Shown here: piece after piece, positions 45,740 through 55,994 of the stretch
How the letters are laid out: every line of letters starts with the position of its first letter
Numbering within the stretch: the stretch's first letter is position 1
Assembly (NCBI GenBank): GCA_012934845.2
Contig: WNNJ02002157.1
Location: 186,001-250,000, forward strand
DNA length: 64,000 bases
Origin: Pomphorhynchus laevis
Taxonomy: Eukaryota > Acanthocephala > Palaeacanthocephala > Echinorhynchida > Pomphorhynchidae
Direction of reading: 5' to 3'
Made by a program: the position numbers and the translations under genes
The notes under the pieces: model-generated
Seen by the model: the letters and a program-made list of their open reading frames with translations, nothing else
Told to the model about the DNA's origin: nothing
Database searches by the model: none

Positions 45740-46215
45740 CGGAAAATAATTAGTTCCGAATGTGGTGACAAAAAATGTTTATGTTGTAAAGATGAGACGT
45801 TAACCAATAAATTCGGAAGTAAAAGGACTTGACAATGATTTGAAGGGTGAGCACTGCTGCAAGTCTAAATTCCTGGTATATTTATGCAATGTCAGAAATG
45901 TCCATGTCAATATGTCAGCAAAACATCAAATTAATTAAATATTAAAATGAATTGTAGAAGGGCGGATTTAAAAGCAAGAATGATTGGAAGAGACAGTGAT
46001 CCATAGTATGTGATTAAATATTCTAATCATAAGATGAAGGTGGTAGTGATTTATGTAGATTTTGCCAGCACTACGAAAAGAAAATAAGCGTAACAATATT
46101 GGATAGACCAACTAATGAGCGATAAGCCATTGAACAAATTCAGCTATTAGCATTTACCGTGACCAATTTTGAATACGAATTCTTTATGAATAGTTGCTTA
46201 TACACAATGCAATAC
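45740..46215 (+). pseudogene. PLE GIY-YIG scrap
   Basis: The plus strand reads SECGDKKCLCCKDETLTNKF, then FLVYLCNVRN/CPCQYVSKT in shifting frames. This is the cysteine-rich lead-in and GIY-YIG core (LVYLxQCxxCxxQYVxxT) found in Penelope-type elements. R..MIGRDSDP and SNHKMKVVVI near 45980-46045 fit the following block. Many frame changes are seen. Which PLE family it belongs to is uncertain. Confidence 0.5.
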
Positions 46216-46261
46216 AGAATAAAGTAATTTTGAAAAGGTATAAAAACCGAACGCTATTCAC

Positions 46262-46404
46262 AAGACGAACTTTTGCAATTGCATTCAGTTTCTATAATAT
46301 TTCTAATATCATCGTTACATATTGATTTCAATTCTTTATTATAATTACAAATTTTTCGTCCTAACGGCGGTAATAACTTATACCTTATTTTAGGAATATA
46401 TTTA
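46262..46404 (-). mobile_element. Naiad-like PLE fragment, outer left piece of the nest
   Basis: Matches 34.55-34.67 and 35.9 kb (TECNC start, NDNIRNI, YIPKIRYKLLPPLG in the minus strand) and stops at TAGGAATATATTTA. The continuation (ACTTAAATCTGATCC) is found at 54298, beyond the RTE and L2-like insertions. Confidence 0.78.
46391..46404 (+). repeat. RTE target-site duplication, left
   Basis: TAGGAATATATTTA matches TAGTAATATATTTA at 49901-49914 in 13 of 14 positions. Confidence 0.65.
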
Positions 46405-46425
46405 ATCTTCTTTTCTTCTTTTTCT

Positions 46426-49400
46426 TTAGCCTTTATCCCGTGTGTTGGCGGGGTCGGCTCTCATGGAACGCATCCTCCATTTGCAACGATCCGAAGCCAG
46501 ATCAGGGTGTAGTCCAGCATCTCTTAGATCCTTGTGCAGCGTGTCAGACCATCGCTGTCTTGGTCGTCCTTTGGGGCGTTTGCCTTTAAAGTCTATTTTC
46601 AAGCCTGCCTTTGCGATGGAACCGTCATGTGCCCGTAGAGTGTGGCCAAACCAGCGGAGACGGGCTTCTAGCATTTTCTCACGGATAGGCATCACACCGT
46701 ATCGTCGGTAAATATCATCATTGCGAACCCGATTTAGGAGACTAAAACCGCTTGTCCATCGAAGCATCTTCGTCTCCATGACAGCGAGACGACGTTCCGC
46801 TATCTTTGTGATAGGCCAGCATTCTGCTCCATAAAGAGCAATGGGACGAATAACGCTTCGATATATCTTTGACTTTATGCTATCCTTCATTTTGCGGTCG
46901 CACATTATGCCAGTTGTAGCACGCCACTTCATCCATGTAGCATTGATTCTGGCAGTTATTTCGTTGTTCAATTCGCCATCAGCTGAGAGCACCGATCCTA
47001 GATATTTGAAATTTTCGGTCCGTGGAAGGTCTGTTCCGTTGATATTGATCGTGCCCGTATCGTTTGTATTGGTTGTCAAGTACTCAGTCTTCCTAGTGTT
47101 TAGCCGCAGGCCATGTTGTGCTAATCTGTCATTCCAAAGCTTGACTAACTGCGTGAGGTCGGTCTTATTGACGGAAGCTAGAAAGACGTCGTCCGCATAT
47201 AGTAGGGTATAAGGTGCTTGACGCTGAATGTCGCTCGTTAAGGTATCCATGACCAGAATAAACAGAAGTGGCGAAAGCACGCTTCCTTGGTGGACGCCGA
47301 CGGAAATACGAAATGGTTTTGATACTCCAGCTGTGCATCGTACTCTGCTTCTTGGGCCGATGTAGAGCAGCTTGACCCACTCAACCAGATGCTCTGGGAT
47401 TTGATGTTGGCGTAGCGCATGCCAGATAAGCTCATGTGGAACGCGATCGAAAGCTTTCTCTAAGTCGAGGAATGCTATGTGAAGAGGTGTGTCTTTTTCC
47501 CGATATTTTTCGATCAGCAGCCGCGCGGCATGTATGGCGTCGGTGGTGCCACATCCCTTGACGAAACCAGCCTGATTGATTGTACAATTTGCGATTTTGC
47601 GTATACGCTGGTCAAGAATTCGCTCGAATACCTTCATAGTATGAGATAGCAATCTGATAGGGCGGTAGTTTGAACATTCAGCTGGATTTCCTTTCTTTTT
47701 CCAAATTGGTACCGTGGTGCTATATTGCCAATCAGTCGGTGTTGTGTGTTCTTCGATGATTTTGTTAAAGAGTTTCGCTAACCAAGGTGCTGGGTTCCAG
47801 CACTTGGATTTCCATAGCTCGGCTGAGATGTCATCTGGGCCTGCTGGTTTTCCCTTCTTTGTCCTCCTTAACGCTTCATCAACTTCCTCCGTGCTAATTG
47901 GGAGTAATGGACCGAGTACTGTTTGGGCTTGTGAGATTGGGGGGTGAGTGAACTCTTCAGTACATACTTCCTCAAAATACTCACGCCATCTTTCTAAAAC
48001 TGCTGGTCGACCTACGATTTGTTCGCCGTTTTTATCATTAACGCAGTGGAACTTTTCGATGTCCTGAGTTTGTTTGTGGCGGAGCTTGAGAAGTCGGAAA
48101 AGGTCGCGTTCGCCGTCTCGAGTATCCAGCTTCTTGTACACTTCCTCATAATGGATGGCTCGTGCGGACGCCACGGCTTTCTTCGCTTTACGCTTGGCTT
48201 CGTGATACTTCTGCCAATTTACATGGGTCTTATCATCGAGGAATACGTGATATTGTCGCTTCTTTTCACGCACCCTCATTTTCACCTCATCTGTCCAAAG
48301 CCAAGTATCAAAATTGATGTAGCGTCTTCCGGGCTTGGTGGATCCAATTGTCTTTTTGGCGGCGATGTGGATAATATCTTTGACTCTGTTCCATGTGTTC
48401 TCGACGTCTGTTACGTCAGGCAATTGTATGCGATGTATCATTTCAGACTCCTTCTCGTGGAATCGCCACCACTTGATGCGTGATGGGCCGGTACGCTTTT
48501 CCTGATGTTGTTTGGGTGGTTTAATATTCAAAACTGCGATTACGGGACGATGCTGTGCTGCTGTTGTCTCATAAGGTATGACCTTTACGTCATGTACAGT
48601 GGACATTTGTTTGCGCCGTACAAGAATGAAGTCAATCTGCGATTTGTTTACTCCACTGTAGTATGTTGGAAGCTGTGTGGGCCGCTTTATGAACCATGTA
48701 TTGGTGATGATGAGGTCGTGGGAGTCTGAGAAGTCGACAATGCGCTCGCCATCTTTGTTTCTCTGACCGTATCCATTTCCACCATGGCACTGATTTCCTT
48801 CGGCCCGTTGGCCAACATGACCGTTGAGATCTCCTGCGATTATTAGATAATCTTCAGCGGGAATTTTGCGTGTGTTGCTGTCCAGCATCTCCCAAAATGT
48901 ATCTTTCGCTGATTCGCTTTGTCCTGTCTGTGGTGCATAAGCAGAGAAAATGTGAATTGTTTGCTCCATGGTAACGATGGATATCTTCATTAGCCGGTCG
49001 TCGTAACGATTCACCTCCTTTACAGCATCACGGAACTGCTCGGAGATAGCTATACCAACCCCATTTCGTGTTCGAGTGTTACCGTTGTAAAAAAGTTTGT
49101 AACCGTTATTGCCGCGTTCGCGCTCCAAGTCATAGGCTTTTGCACCACTCCATTTCGTCTCTTGTAATGTACATACGTCGATTTTCCTTCTTCGCAGCAT
49201 CATCGCTAGTTCTTCGGTCCTACTAGTAAGTGTGCCGATGTTTAGAGATGCTACGCGCATCTTTTCGTGAGCTTTATTTGTGTTTTTATAACACTGGACT
49301 GGATTACTTACATCCCGGCGTCGTCCATGCGTCGGGAACCCTCGCGTATTTATCAGTAAAACCGGGCCTCGTCTTACCGCGTCGAATTTAGTGGACGCCT

Positions 49401-49503
49401 TATCTATGTTTCGTGTTTGCATTTTTAGGTGTGTTCCATTTTTCTTTGATAACGACTTATTTGTTTTTGTGACTGGCTTGTCGCAGAGCCTATCGTCAAC
49501 CAC
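46426..49503 (-). CDS. RTE ORF: endonuclease and reverse transcriptase, open
   Basis: An uninterrupted frame of 1,025 residues. The first ~80 residues (MVDDRLCDKPVTK...) are basic and have no known domain; the conserved part starts at MRVASLNIGTLT. Endonuclease (about 83-330): VCTLQETKW, LIIAGDLNGHVG, INKSQIDFILV-like block and QHRPVIAVL. RT (about 560-830): WKKKGNPAECSNYRPIRLLS, FLDLEKAFDRVP (about 677-688, first catalytic Asp), GVHQGSVLSPLLF and LLYADDVFLA (about 767-776). The C-terminal region has AECWPITKIAERRL, RLRWFGHTLR and GKRPKGRPRQRW, the usual RTE tail. The length is normal for the family and every catalytic motif is present. It acts by target-primed reverse transcription. The initiator could also be the internal Met before RVASLN. 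Confidence 0.93.
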   Translation of the reverse strand: MVDDRLCDKPVTKTNKSLSKKNGTHLKMQTRNIDKASTKFDAVRRGPVLLINTRGFPTHGRRRDVSNPVQCYKNTNKAHEKMRVASLNIGTLTSRTEELAMMLRRRKIDVCTLQETKWSGAKAYDLERERGNNGYKLFYNGNTRTRNGVGIAISEQFRDAVKEVNRYDDRLMKISIVTMEQTIHIFSAYAPQTGQSESAKDTFWEMLDSNTRKIPAEDYLIIAGDLNGHVGQRAEGNQCHGGNGYGQRNKDGERIVDFSDSHDLIITNTWFIKRPTQLPTYYSGVNKSQIDFILVRRKQMSTVHDVKVIPYETTAAQHRPVIAVLNIKPPKQHQEKRTGPSRIKWWRFHEKESEMIHRIQLPDVTDVENTWNRVKDIIHIAAKKTIGSTKPGRRYINFDTWLWTDEVKMRVREKKRQYHVFLDDKTHVNWQKYHEAKRKAKKAVASARAIHYEEVYKKLDTRDGERDLFRLLKLRHKQTQDIEKFHCVNDKNGEQIVGRPAVLERWREYFEEVCTEEFTHPPISQAQTVLGPLLPISTEEVDEALRRTKKGKPAGPDDISAELWKSKCWNPAPWLAKLFNKIIEEHTTPTDWQYSTTVPIWKKKGNPAECSNYRPIRLLSHTMKVFERILDQRIRKIANCTINQAGFVKGCGTTDAIHAARLLIEKYREKDTPLHIAFLDLEKAFDRVPHELIWHALRQHQIPEHLVEWVKLLYIGPRSRVRCTAGVSKPFRISVGVHQGSVLSPLLFILVMDTLTSDIQRQAPYTLLYADDVFLASVNKTDLTQLVKLWNDRLAQHGLRLNTRKTEYLTTNTNDTGTININGTDLPRTENFKYLGSVLSADGELNNEITARINATWMKWRATTGIMCDRKMKDSIKSKIYRSVIRPIALYGAECWPITKIAERRLAVMETKMLRWTSGFSLLNRVRNDDIYRRYGVMPIREKMLEARLRWFGHTLRAHDGSIAKAGLKIDFKGKRPKGRPRQRWSDTLHKDLRDAGLHPDLASDRCKWRMRSMRADPANTRDKG

Positions 49504-49900
49504 AGTTATAAGCGGTGGGCCTAACCGGTACTAATCCAATAGTGTAACTTGTCCGGTAACAAGTGGCAGATCCTTATTTAATGGCGGGATCGACTCGCCA
49601 TATCATAGCGTTAAGCCCCCAATGGATGGATGGATTTTATAGACGTAAGGCTGCCACACTATACGTCGCCATCGCGATAACGCTACTGCTAGCTGTCCGC
49701 GACTGCTTATTCGTCAAGCCAAAGCTTGCTTAAATCGCAGCTACCCTGTATATCTACAGGACACTCCCCTATCCGCAACCCGGGGACGCGACGCGTGGCG
49801 CAAGCTACGCCCGCATTAGAATCGATGATTCTAAATGCCTGCGTCCCCGGGCATTTAGAATCATCTAAATGCCCGGGGACGTTTATTCCTATATTATATA
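49504..49900 (-). other. RTE 5' UTR with strong hairpins
   Basis: G+C-rich leader. It holds a perfect 18-bp hairpin (49842-49859 with 49864-49881, 4-nt loop). An adjoining near-palindrome around GCATTAGAATCGATGATTC (49813-49838) repeats part of the same arm, and CGCGTCCCCGGG-like blocks recur. It may be a promoter/structured leader, since RTE elements must carry an internal promoter. Confidence 0.7.
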
Positions 49901-49914
49901 TAGTAATATATTTA
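49901..49914 (+). repeat. RTE target-site duplication, right
   Basis: TAGTAATATATTTA. It is followed by ATAATAATAC, which starts the 3' tail of the L2-like element. Confidence 0.6.
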
Positions 49915-49999
49915 ATAATAATACAAATTTATTTAATGTGGCAAATGCGTACAAGCTGTACGCTTACAAGTCCACAAACAAAAATGAAAAAGTCAAGCA

Positions 50000-52902
50000 G
50001 ATAAATTGTTTAAATGGGATCAGATTTGTCGTTTGAAGCACTGCAGGAAAGTTGATTGGCGTATATGAATGGGCAGATGATTCCACGATAGAGGAGCAGC
50101 CACAATGAAGGAGCGGAGTCCAAAGGAGGTAGAGTAGTTTGGGACATGTAAAAGAAGGGAATTACAGGAACGCAATGAACAGTAAACAGGACGAGAATTA
50201 TCAAGAAAAGGAAGATTGAGAAATGAAGGGGTATGAAAAGTTACAAGGCGGAAAGCAACGATAAGAAGACGAATTTGAACACGACATTAAATGGTAGGCA
50301 AATCGAGAGAAGCAAGATGGAAGGATGTATAATCAAAACGACGAAGACGGAGGAGAATTCGGACGGCTGCGTTGACGATGCGTTGTAGGGGAAGAAGAGT
50401 GGATTTAGGTGAGTTGGAAAATAGACTAAGACAATAATCGAGTCTAGAAAAAAGGAGAGAAGATATTAGAGTCATACAAGAAGGGAAATCGATCAATCTA
50501 CGAACTTGACGGAGATTGCGGAGTATCAATGTATATGAGCGTACTTTATCTCTAACGAAAGGTTTAAGTGAAAGTCGGTTGTCAAAATGGAAGCCTAGGA
50601 AAACGAGATTATCAACGATAGGAATAATTGTAGAATTTAATGATACGGAGGGAGGTTCGAAGCCGAGGCGTCGAGGTAGGATCCACATAATTTTGGATTT
50701 ATCAGGATTCAGAGAAAGGCGAAGGGAAGAAAGATGATTGGAAATTGAGACAAGACAGTCGGAAGCGGAAACACTAAGATCGTAAATACGATAAACAGGT
50801 GCATGAGCATAGATGAGAATGTCATCAGCATATTGCATAACATGGAAGTTAAATGTATGAGAAATCGAAGACAAATCACAAAGAAGAAAAGAGAAAAGTA
50901 TAGGGCCTAATACGGAGCCTTGTGAAACATCGGACGGAATGGACGAAGGATGGGAGAGAGAAGAGTTAGAATATACGCGAAATGTACGGTTTGAAAGATA
51001 TGAAGAAAACCATGATACAGTGGGTAAAGAGAAGCCATAATCATGACGAAGGCGATCGTGAAGAATCGAGTGATCGACGAGGTCAAAAGCAGACGATAGA
51101 TAAAGAGAAACTATGACACTACATAATTTATGATCGCGCGATATGAGTAAGTCGTTATAAACTTTAAGACAGGCAATTTCGGTAGAGTAATTAGAACGAA
51201 AAGCGGCTTGGAAGGGAGGAAATAAGTTAGAGGAAAAGAGATATATATTAACTTGCTTAAGAAAGAGACGCTCAAGAAGTTAAAAAGAGTTGGGAGAAGT
51301 GAAATAGGACGGTACGAAGATGGTAGTGAAGAGTCGAGAGATTGCTTTTTGATGAGAGGACGAACAGTGGCGCATTTCCAGATGGAAGGAAATGTACGGC
51401 TACGGATGGACGAGTTGAACAATGTGGTTAGGAAGGGTAAGATAGAGGAGCAGATATTTTTAAGCAAGTGAGTGGGAATTGGGTCAGAAGGATAGGTTTT
51501 ATTAGGTAATGACAGCAGAACCGAAGAAACTTCATCAGACGAAACGGGAAGAAGGTGGAATAGTTCTGGGAGCGAAGTATTTGAAAGAGAAGAGTGGGTA
51601 CAAGGGGGCTATGGGTAGTAGGAAAAGTAAATTAGATAGCTTAGTTTGTAGATAAGAAGAAAATTCATCAGGATTTATATTACAAGGGGTAGATGATCGT
51701 GAAAGAATTGAGTTTAAGATTTTCCAATGAGATTTAGAGTTGGAAGATGACTCGAGTTGATTTCGCCAAAAGAGAGTACGTTTAGTACTTATAAGAATGA
51801 TATGTGAACGGCGTTGATAAAAGTAGGAATCACGAAGATTTGGAGGGAGTGAGTTGGGTGAACGTTTAAGAAAGTGTTTATACATACGAAATGAGTGACG
51901 GAGTCAACGCTTAGAAATACTACAGTCAGAATCGAACCAGGGAGCATGGCGTAAGCGCTGGGAACATCGAAGTCGACTAGGCAGAAGGTTATTCAGGATC
52001 GACGTAAGTTCAGAATCAAACAGAATGCAGAGATCATCGGGAGATAGATAGTTAAGAGGAAGTGAAAAGAGTGAAGAATTGAGTAAGGCTGTGCAGAGAA
52101 TAGGGATATCGAGAAGCTTCCAGGGTCGACTTGGTGTAGATAATGGTAAAGGCGGAGAAGGAGGATGGGGACGAGTAAGAGTAAGAGTGACAAGGAAATG
52201 ATCGGACAAACCAGGATCAGTAATTGACAAGGAGGTATAGTCATTGAAGCAGTTAGGAACAGCAATGATGTCGAGAGCACCGCCGAGAATATGAGTTGGG
52301 CTTGTTGAAAGTAATTTATAGTTAAAATCAGAAAAAAGATTAGTTAAAGTGATAGAGTCAGAGTCAGACGGGCGATCAAGACGAATGTTAAAGTCACCGA
52401 GAACAAAAGAAGGAGTATAAGACAATAAACAGTGAGACATTAGATCTGCAAGGTCGTTAAAGAAGATACGTGATGGGGCAACTGAACCTGGACGGTATAC
52501 AATCACAAGTTCCAGAGGGAAAGGCGTTGATAATCTGCATATGAGTAATTCGAACGAAGTGTAACGGATGTTAACGTTGATTTTACGTAAAGACATTGGG
52601 TGACGAGCAATGGCAACAATACCGCCATGGTTAGAAGCAGTAGATGTATGATATGCAATTTGACGAGCTGATTCAACTAGAGAACAACCAGAGCGACATA
52701 GACGACGAATAGCAAGATCGTCGGAGTGAGAGTGCCAGGATTCGGTAATGCAGAGAATATCGATAGATAATTGATCGAAGATATCGAGAAGCATATCAGC
52801 TTTATGAAGAATGGAGCGAGTATTGAATAGATTAAGACGAAAAGTATGCTTAGGAGCGAGATCGGCTAGCGAAGAAGACAAGGAAAAGAGATGGGACGCC
52901 AT
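50000..52902 (-). pseudogene. L2-like ORF2: endonuclease-RT, broken
   Basis: Starts near MASHLFSLSSSLADLAPKHT. Endonuclease (to about 51904): LNLFNTRSIL, ILCITESWH, FVLGDFNIRL and LSDHFLVTL are intact. The RT follows in shifted frames: LLKNICSSILPFLTTLF, VRPLIKKQSLDSSLPSSYRP, then FHVMQYADDILIYAHAP (catalytic Asp pair, about 50850) with GFEPPSVSLN and VDNLVFLGFHFD behind. The C-terminal block after LRRFDYTSFHLASLDLPTI (50287) continues in another frame to about 50000. At least three frame changes separate the open segments (51904/51885, 51535/51467, 51111/50874). Not functional as it stands. Confidence 0.8.
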
Positions 52903-53320
52903 CGAATTTTTGGCCTTGTGTGAAGAACGTGAAAATTTCCGTTGATTTGACGTATAGATAAGGATGACTCGCCGTTTGTTTCACGTCGATGTTTTTCAAT
53001 GCGAGCTAAATTGAGCTGGGCAATATCAGAAGGGGAGCGGTCAGGAAAGATACGGCAAGTAGATGAAGTGGTAAGAAGTTTAAAACGTTGGGAGAGTACA
53101 GAAGAGGCATGTGAACTATGTCGGAAAACGATTTTTAAGAGTGGAGGACTGAGATGATTGGATTTAGTGGATTTGTTTAAACGAATAAAAAATACAGGAG
53201 CGATATTATTGAAGAGTGATGGGTTATCATCAGGAAGAATGGTTGCTAGGATAGACCTGAAAGCAGATACATCATCATCGAGGCGAAATTGTGGAGAAGC
53301 AGATTCGGAAAGCTTTAAGT

Positions 53321-54190
53321 TTATATGGTTATACAGCGATCGCGCGAAGGAAAACGATTTCGTGGAAGTGGTGCACGGACAGAGCTGGTAAGAGTCGAGG
53401 TAGATGAGCAGATAGAAGTGGAAATTACAGGGGTGCTTGATAAAGAATTAATATCGGTTGGAGCAAGTGTGACAGGAGCGGGGTGTTGAATCGGTTGATC
53501 AGAGATGTGACTGGATATGATTTTAAATGAAGGATGTAAATTATTTGGAAGTGTTACGTGGGAGGTAGAGTAAGGAGAATTAAAATAGGTTGGGGCATGA
53601 GTGACAGGAATGGAGTGTTGAATCAGTTGATCGGAAATGTTACTGGAAATGATTTTGATGGAAGGGTGTAAATTATTGAGAGGTGATACAGGGGAGGTCG
53701 AGTAAGGAGTACGTGAGGAGAATAAAGAAGTTTGAGATTTATTTAGATTGGGGGAGGAATAGGAAAGAGGAGGTACGAGATGAAAAGCTTTACCGTTAGC
53801 ATTGTTAGAATGATAAAGATTAATGGAAGTTGGGTACGTAGTTGAAAGAGGAGTGTGTGAGAGAGTAGGTTCAAAAACGGGATTATATGATGCGAAGTCA
53901 GGTGTTGATGCGAGGGAAACATCTAAAACAGCATTGGTCTGAGTGGTCGTGTGTGATACAGGAGTAGATGAGCAGGATAACTGTAGTAGTTGTACTGATG
54001 TACAAAAACCGCAAGTGAAATGTTTACGTTTATACACTGAGTGGTCGGATATTTTAACACGAACAAGTGTCCATACATCGCAATCTTTGGAATCGCATCC
54101 AACTTCAAAGCTGGTATAACCATCATTGCATTCCGATGTGGAAGATTCTTGATCAGGAACAGGGATCTGAGATCGCGCTTTTTTAGGCAT
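53321..54190 (-). CDS. L2-like ORF1: Ser/Thr/Pro-rich protein with Cys-containing N-terminus
   Basis: An open frame of 289 residues starting MPKKARSQIPVPDQESSTSE. The N-terminal 70 residues hold CNDGYTSFEVGCDSKDCDVW and HFTCGFCTSVQ, a Cys/His pattern like the PHD-type finger of CR1/L2 ORF1 proteins. The rest is low-complexity Ser/Thr/Pro (repeated PYSTSPVS/SFKIISSHISDQ blocks, two near-identical copies around residues 165-230). In the next frame, 53320-52930 reads on with RLNKSTKSNH and SQRFKLLTTSS, so the natural protein was probably longer and a frame change cut it. The expected role is binding of the element RNA. Confidence 0.62.
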   Translation of the reverse strand: MPKKARSQIPVPDQESSTSECNDGYTSFEVGCDSKDCDVWTLVRVKISDHSVYKRKHFTCGFCTSVQLLQLSCSSTPVSHTTTQTNAVLDVSLASTPDFASYNPVFEPTLSHTPLSTTYPTSINLYHSNNANGKAFHLVPPLSYSSPNLNKSQTSLFSSRTPYSTSPVSPLNNLHPSIKIISSNISDQLIQHSIPVTHAPTYFNSPYSTSHVTLPNNLHPSFKIISSHISDQPIQHPAPVTLAPTDINSLSSTPVISTSICSSTSTLTSSVRAPLPRNRFPSRDRCITI

Positions 54191-54293
54191 GACCTTTTAT
54201 CGATAGATTGAGCTCAATCCGCGAGCATAGCGAGCGTAACTGACAGGAATAATTGTATTTACTTTAGATCTCAAACTTTCTTAAGGTGATCAG

Positions 54294-54520
54294 ATTTACT
54301 TAAATCTGATCCTATTATTTCTTTACTATTAGAATTATTTAAAAGTATACCTATATTTACGTCATCTATACATTTATTAACGGATTTTATGGTCAGTGCA
54401 TTTTTTCTTGTATTTATTAACGTTTATTGTCCGATTATAGTATTTTATATTATAATAACTGTCTATTATACAACTTAACCTATCATAATCGTTAATTAAT
54501 ATTTGATTTATGAACAAATG
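54294..54520 (-). mobile_element. Naiad-like PLE fragment, outer right piece of the nest
   Basis: Resumes exactly where 46404 stops (ATTTACTTAAATCTGATCC, as in the unbroken copy at 34670-34690). It runs upstream in the minus-strand frame through INKCIDD, NRTINV and NDYDRL before ending near 54520. An 11-bp inverted repeat with a 2-nt centre (54287-54310) lies at the junction. Confidence 0.75.
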
Positions 54521-54530
54521 GAGTAACAGG

Positions 54531-54795
54531 GGCCGAAACCTGATAACATATCAGTTCCTCCTAATGACCTATAATCCTTATTCTGATACATAGTTTGCTA
54601 TCTATTAGTCAATTCATAAAAATTGAATTTAATTTTTAATTTCAGTTTATAATTCATCTTGATATAAATTATATAAAATCTTATAACAATTATTTATTAT
54701 TAATTAATTTTTTTATTATTTAAATATTTAACTTTTATTTTGCATTATTTTTAATTTGCAAAATAATATACGTAGACTCAGCTAGCATATTTAAT
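54531..54795 (+). repeat. Naiad-like PLE terminal region, inverted relative to neighbouring body
   Basis: AGGGGCCGAAACCTGATAAC (54532) to ATACGTAGACTCAGCTAGC (54768) matches the reverse complement of 16910-17176. The adjoining PLE body (54294-54520) is on the minus strand, so this terminal copy faces the other way. It lacks the GGCCCC partner strand present at 17202-17207. Confidence 0.65.
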
Positions 54796-55990
54796 TGATT
54801 ACACAGATTATCACATTGACTACAAAATCCATAGTATAATAATATAGTCGAGTAAAAGTTTACGGTCGAGTAATAGTTTTTTAATCAAATGTAAAATAAT
54901 TCAGCTGACTTTAACGACAAGAACCGAATATTTTATTCTTTATGTTGAGATATTATTTTACCAGTTAATATCAATATTGTTAAGATTTCTAAGTGCTTTA
55001 CACTAGACAGATTGCTTGCTGTGATTTCTCTTAGAAGCCGGTATAACTTGAAATTACTTGAATTCAATGAAATTGGGTATTTGTTTGCCTTAAATTCTGT
55101 TTCGTTAATAGCCTATTAATTGCGAAATGAATTCTTTATTACATTATCCAGCCTTTAGTTTTATTGGGGTAAAGATTTATAATGACAAAATCAAACTCGA
55201 TCTAAATTCTGTGATTTTATTTTAGGAATTAGAAATCTGTCTGTGATTTGTTGTAATATGATACATTATGCATTTTAATTACGAATTTAAGTTCAAAATG
55301 TAATGCATTTCATACTTCATTAAATTTTTAAGATTAGTTTAGTTATACATTTCCTTTCAGTTAAATATTCCAACGGATAACATCTTTTGCAAAGGAAATG
55401 TTGAAGCGAAAATTGAATTTACAATTAAGTTATGTCATCATATGTCAGATTGTCTTTAGAAACTTAGGATTTTATTGATTTTACGTAGTGTTAGAACAAA
55501 TTAAAAATTGAAGTCAAAATTTAGCTCATATGTTTATATCATTAATCTGTCATGTAATATATTAGTTTTAAGATGCACACTTTACCTTAGAAATATCGTG
55601 TCAAAATAAAGCAATACAATTGAGTGCATGCTTAATAGTGAAGTGCGCCGCCGTCTTATCATGTATCATTTTATATTTTTTATTAATTTTTAATTTGTTT
55701 ATAATTTATTAACCAATTAACATATTGCTGTAGTATATTGTATTTAAAACTTTCTTAAATAAAACAGGATTTCAAGTTAAAATATAACAATAATTTTATA
55801 ATAATATAAAATAAAATTTTTATACATCGATTTATTGCGGACAATTTCTCAGACAATATACCGATAGAGGTCTGGATAATTTAATATCGCTACATTTATT
55901 TGTTTATTTATTTTATTCGTTTATATAAAATCTTACAAATAATCTATAAATTATATAGTGCACACTAAATACATAATCTCTTTCCATTTT
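54796..55990. other. AT-rich interval, nothing recognised
   Basis: No motif, no open frame of note and no clear repeat apart from short AT-rich runs. Confidence 0.6.
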
Positions 55991-55994
55991 CGAT

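Larger units (their letters stand above)
46405..49900 (-). mobile_element. RTE-clade LINE, apparently full-length
   Basis: About 3.5 kb on the minus strand: a G+C-rich 5' UTR with strong hairpins, one ORF with endonuclease and RT, and a very short 3' UTR ending GGGATAAAGGCTAAAGAAAAAG. A short 3' end with an A/G-rich tail is typical of RTE elements. It is flanked by a near-perfect 14-bp duplication. The much higher G+C than its surroundings and the open ORF suggest a recent arrival; horizontal transfer is common in this clade, but nothing here proves it. Confidence 0.88.
49915..54293 (-). mobile_element. L2-like LINE, nearly full length
   Basis: About 4.4 kb on the minus strand: a 5' region, ORF1 (54190-53321 and beyond), ORF2 (52902 to about 50000) and a 3' UTR whose end carries a small hairpin (GCGTACA/TGTACGC at about 49936-49955) and an ATT-rich tail. 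It is inserted in a Naiad-like PLE whose two halves share ATTTA (46400-46404 and 54294-54298), the probable target duplication. L2 features: SDPIPTxLLK, PLIKKxSLD, SSYRPISLL and the W/LWN-type C-terminus. ORF2 has several frame breaks. Confidence 0.82.

Noticed and set aside
46442-48729. Several plus-strand open frames of 70-154 codons
   Set aside because: They are antisense shadows of the RTE ORF.
53158-53391. 77-codon plus-strand frame
   Set aside because: Antisense of the L2-like ORF1.
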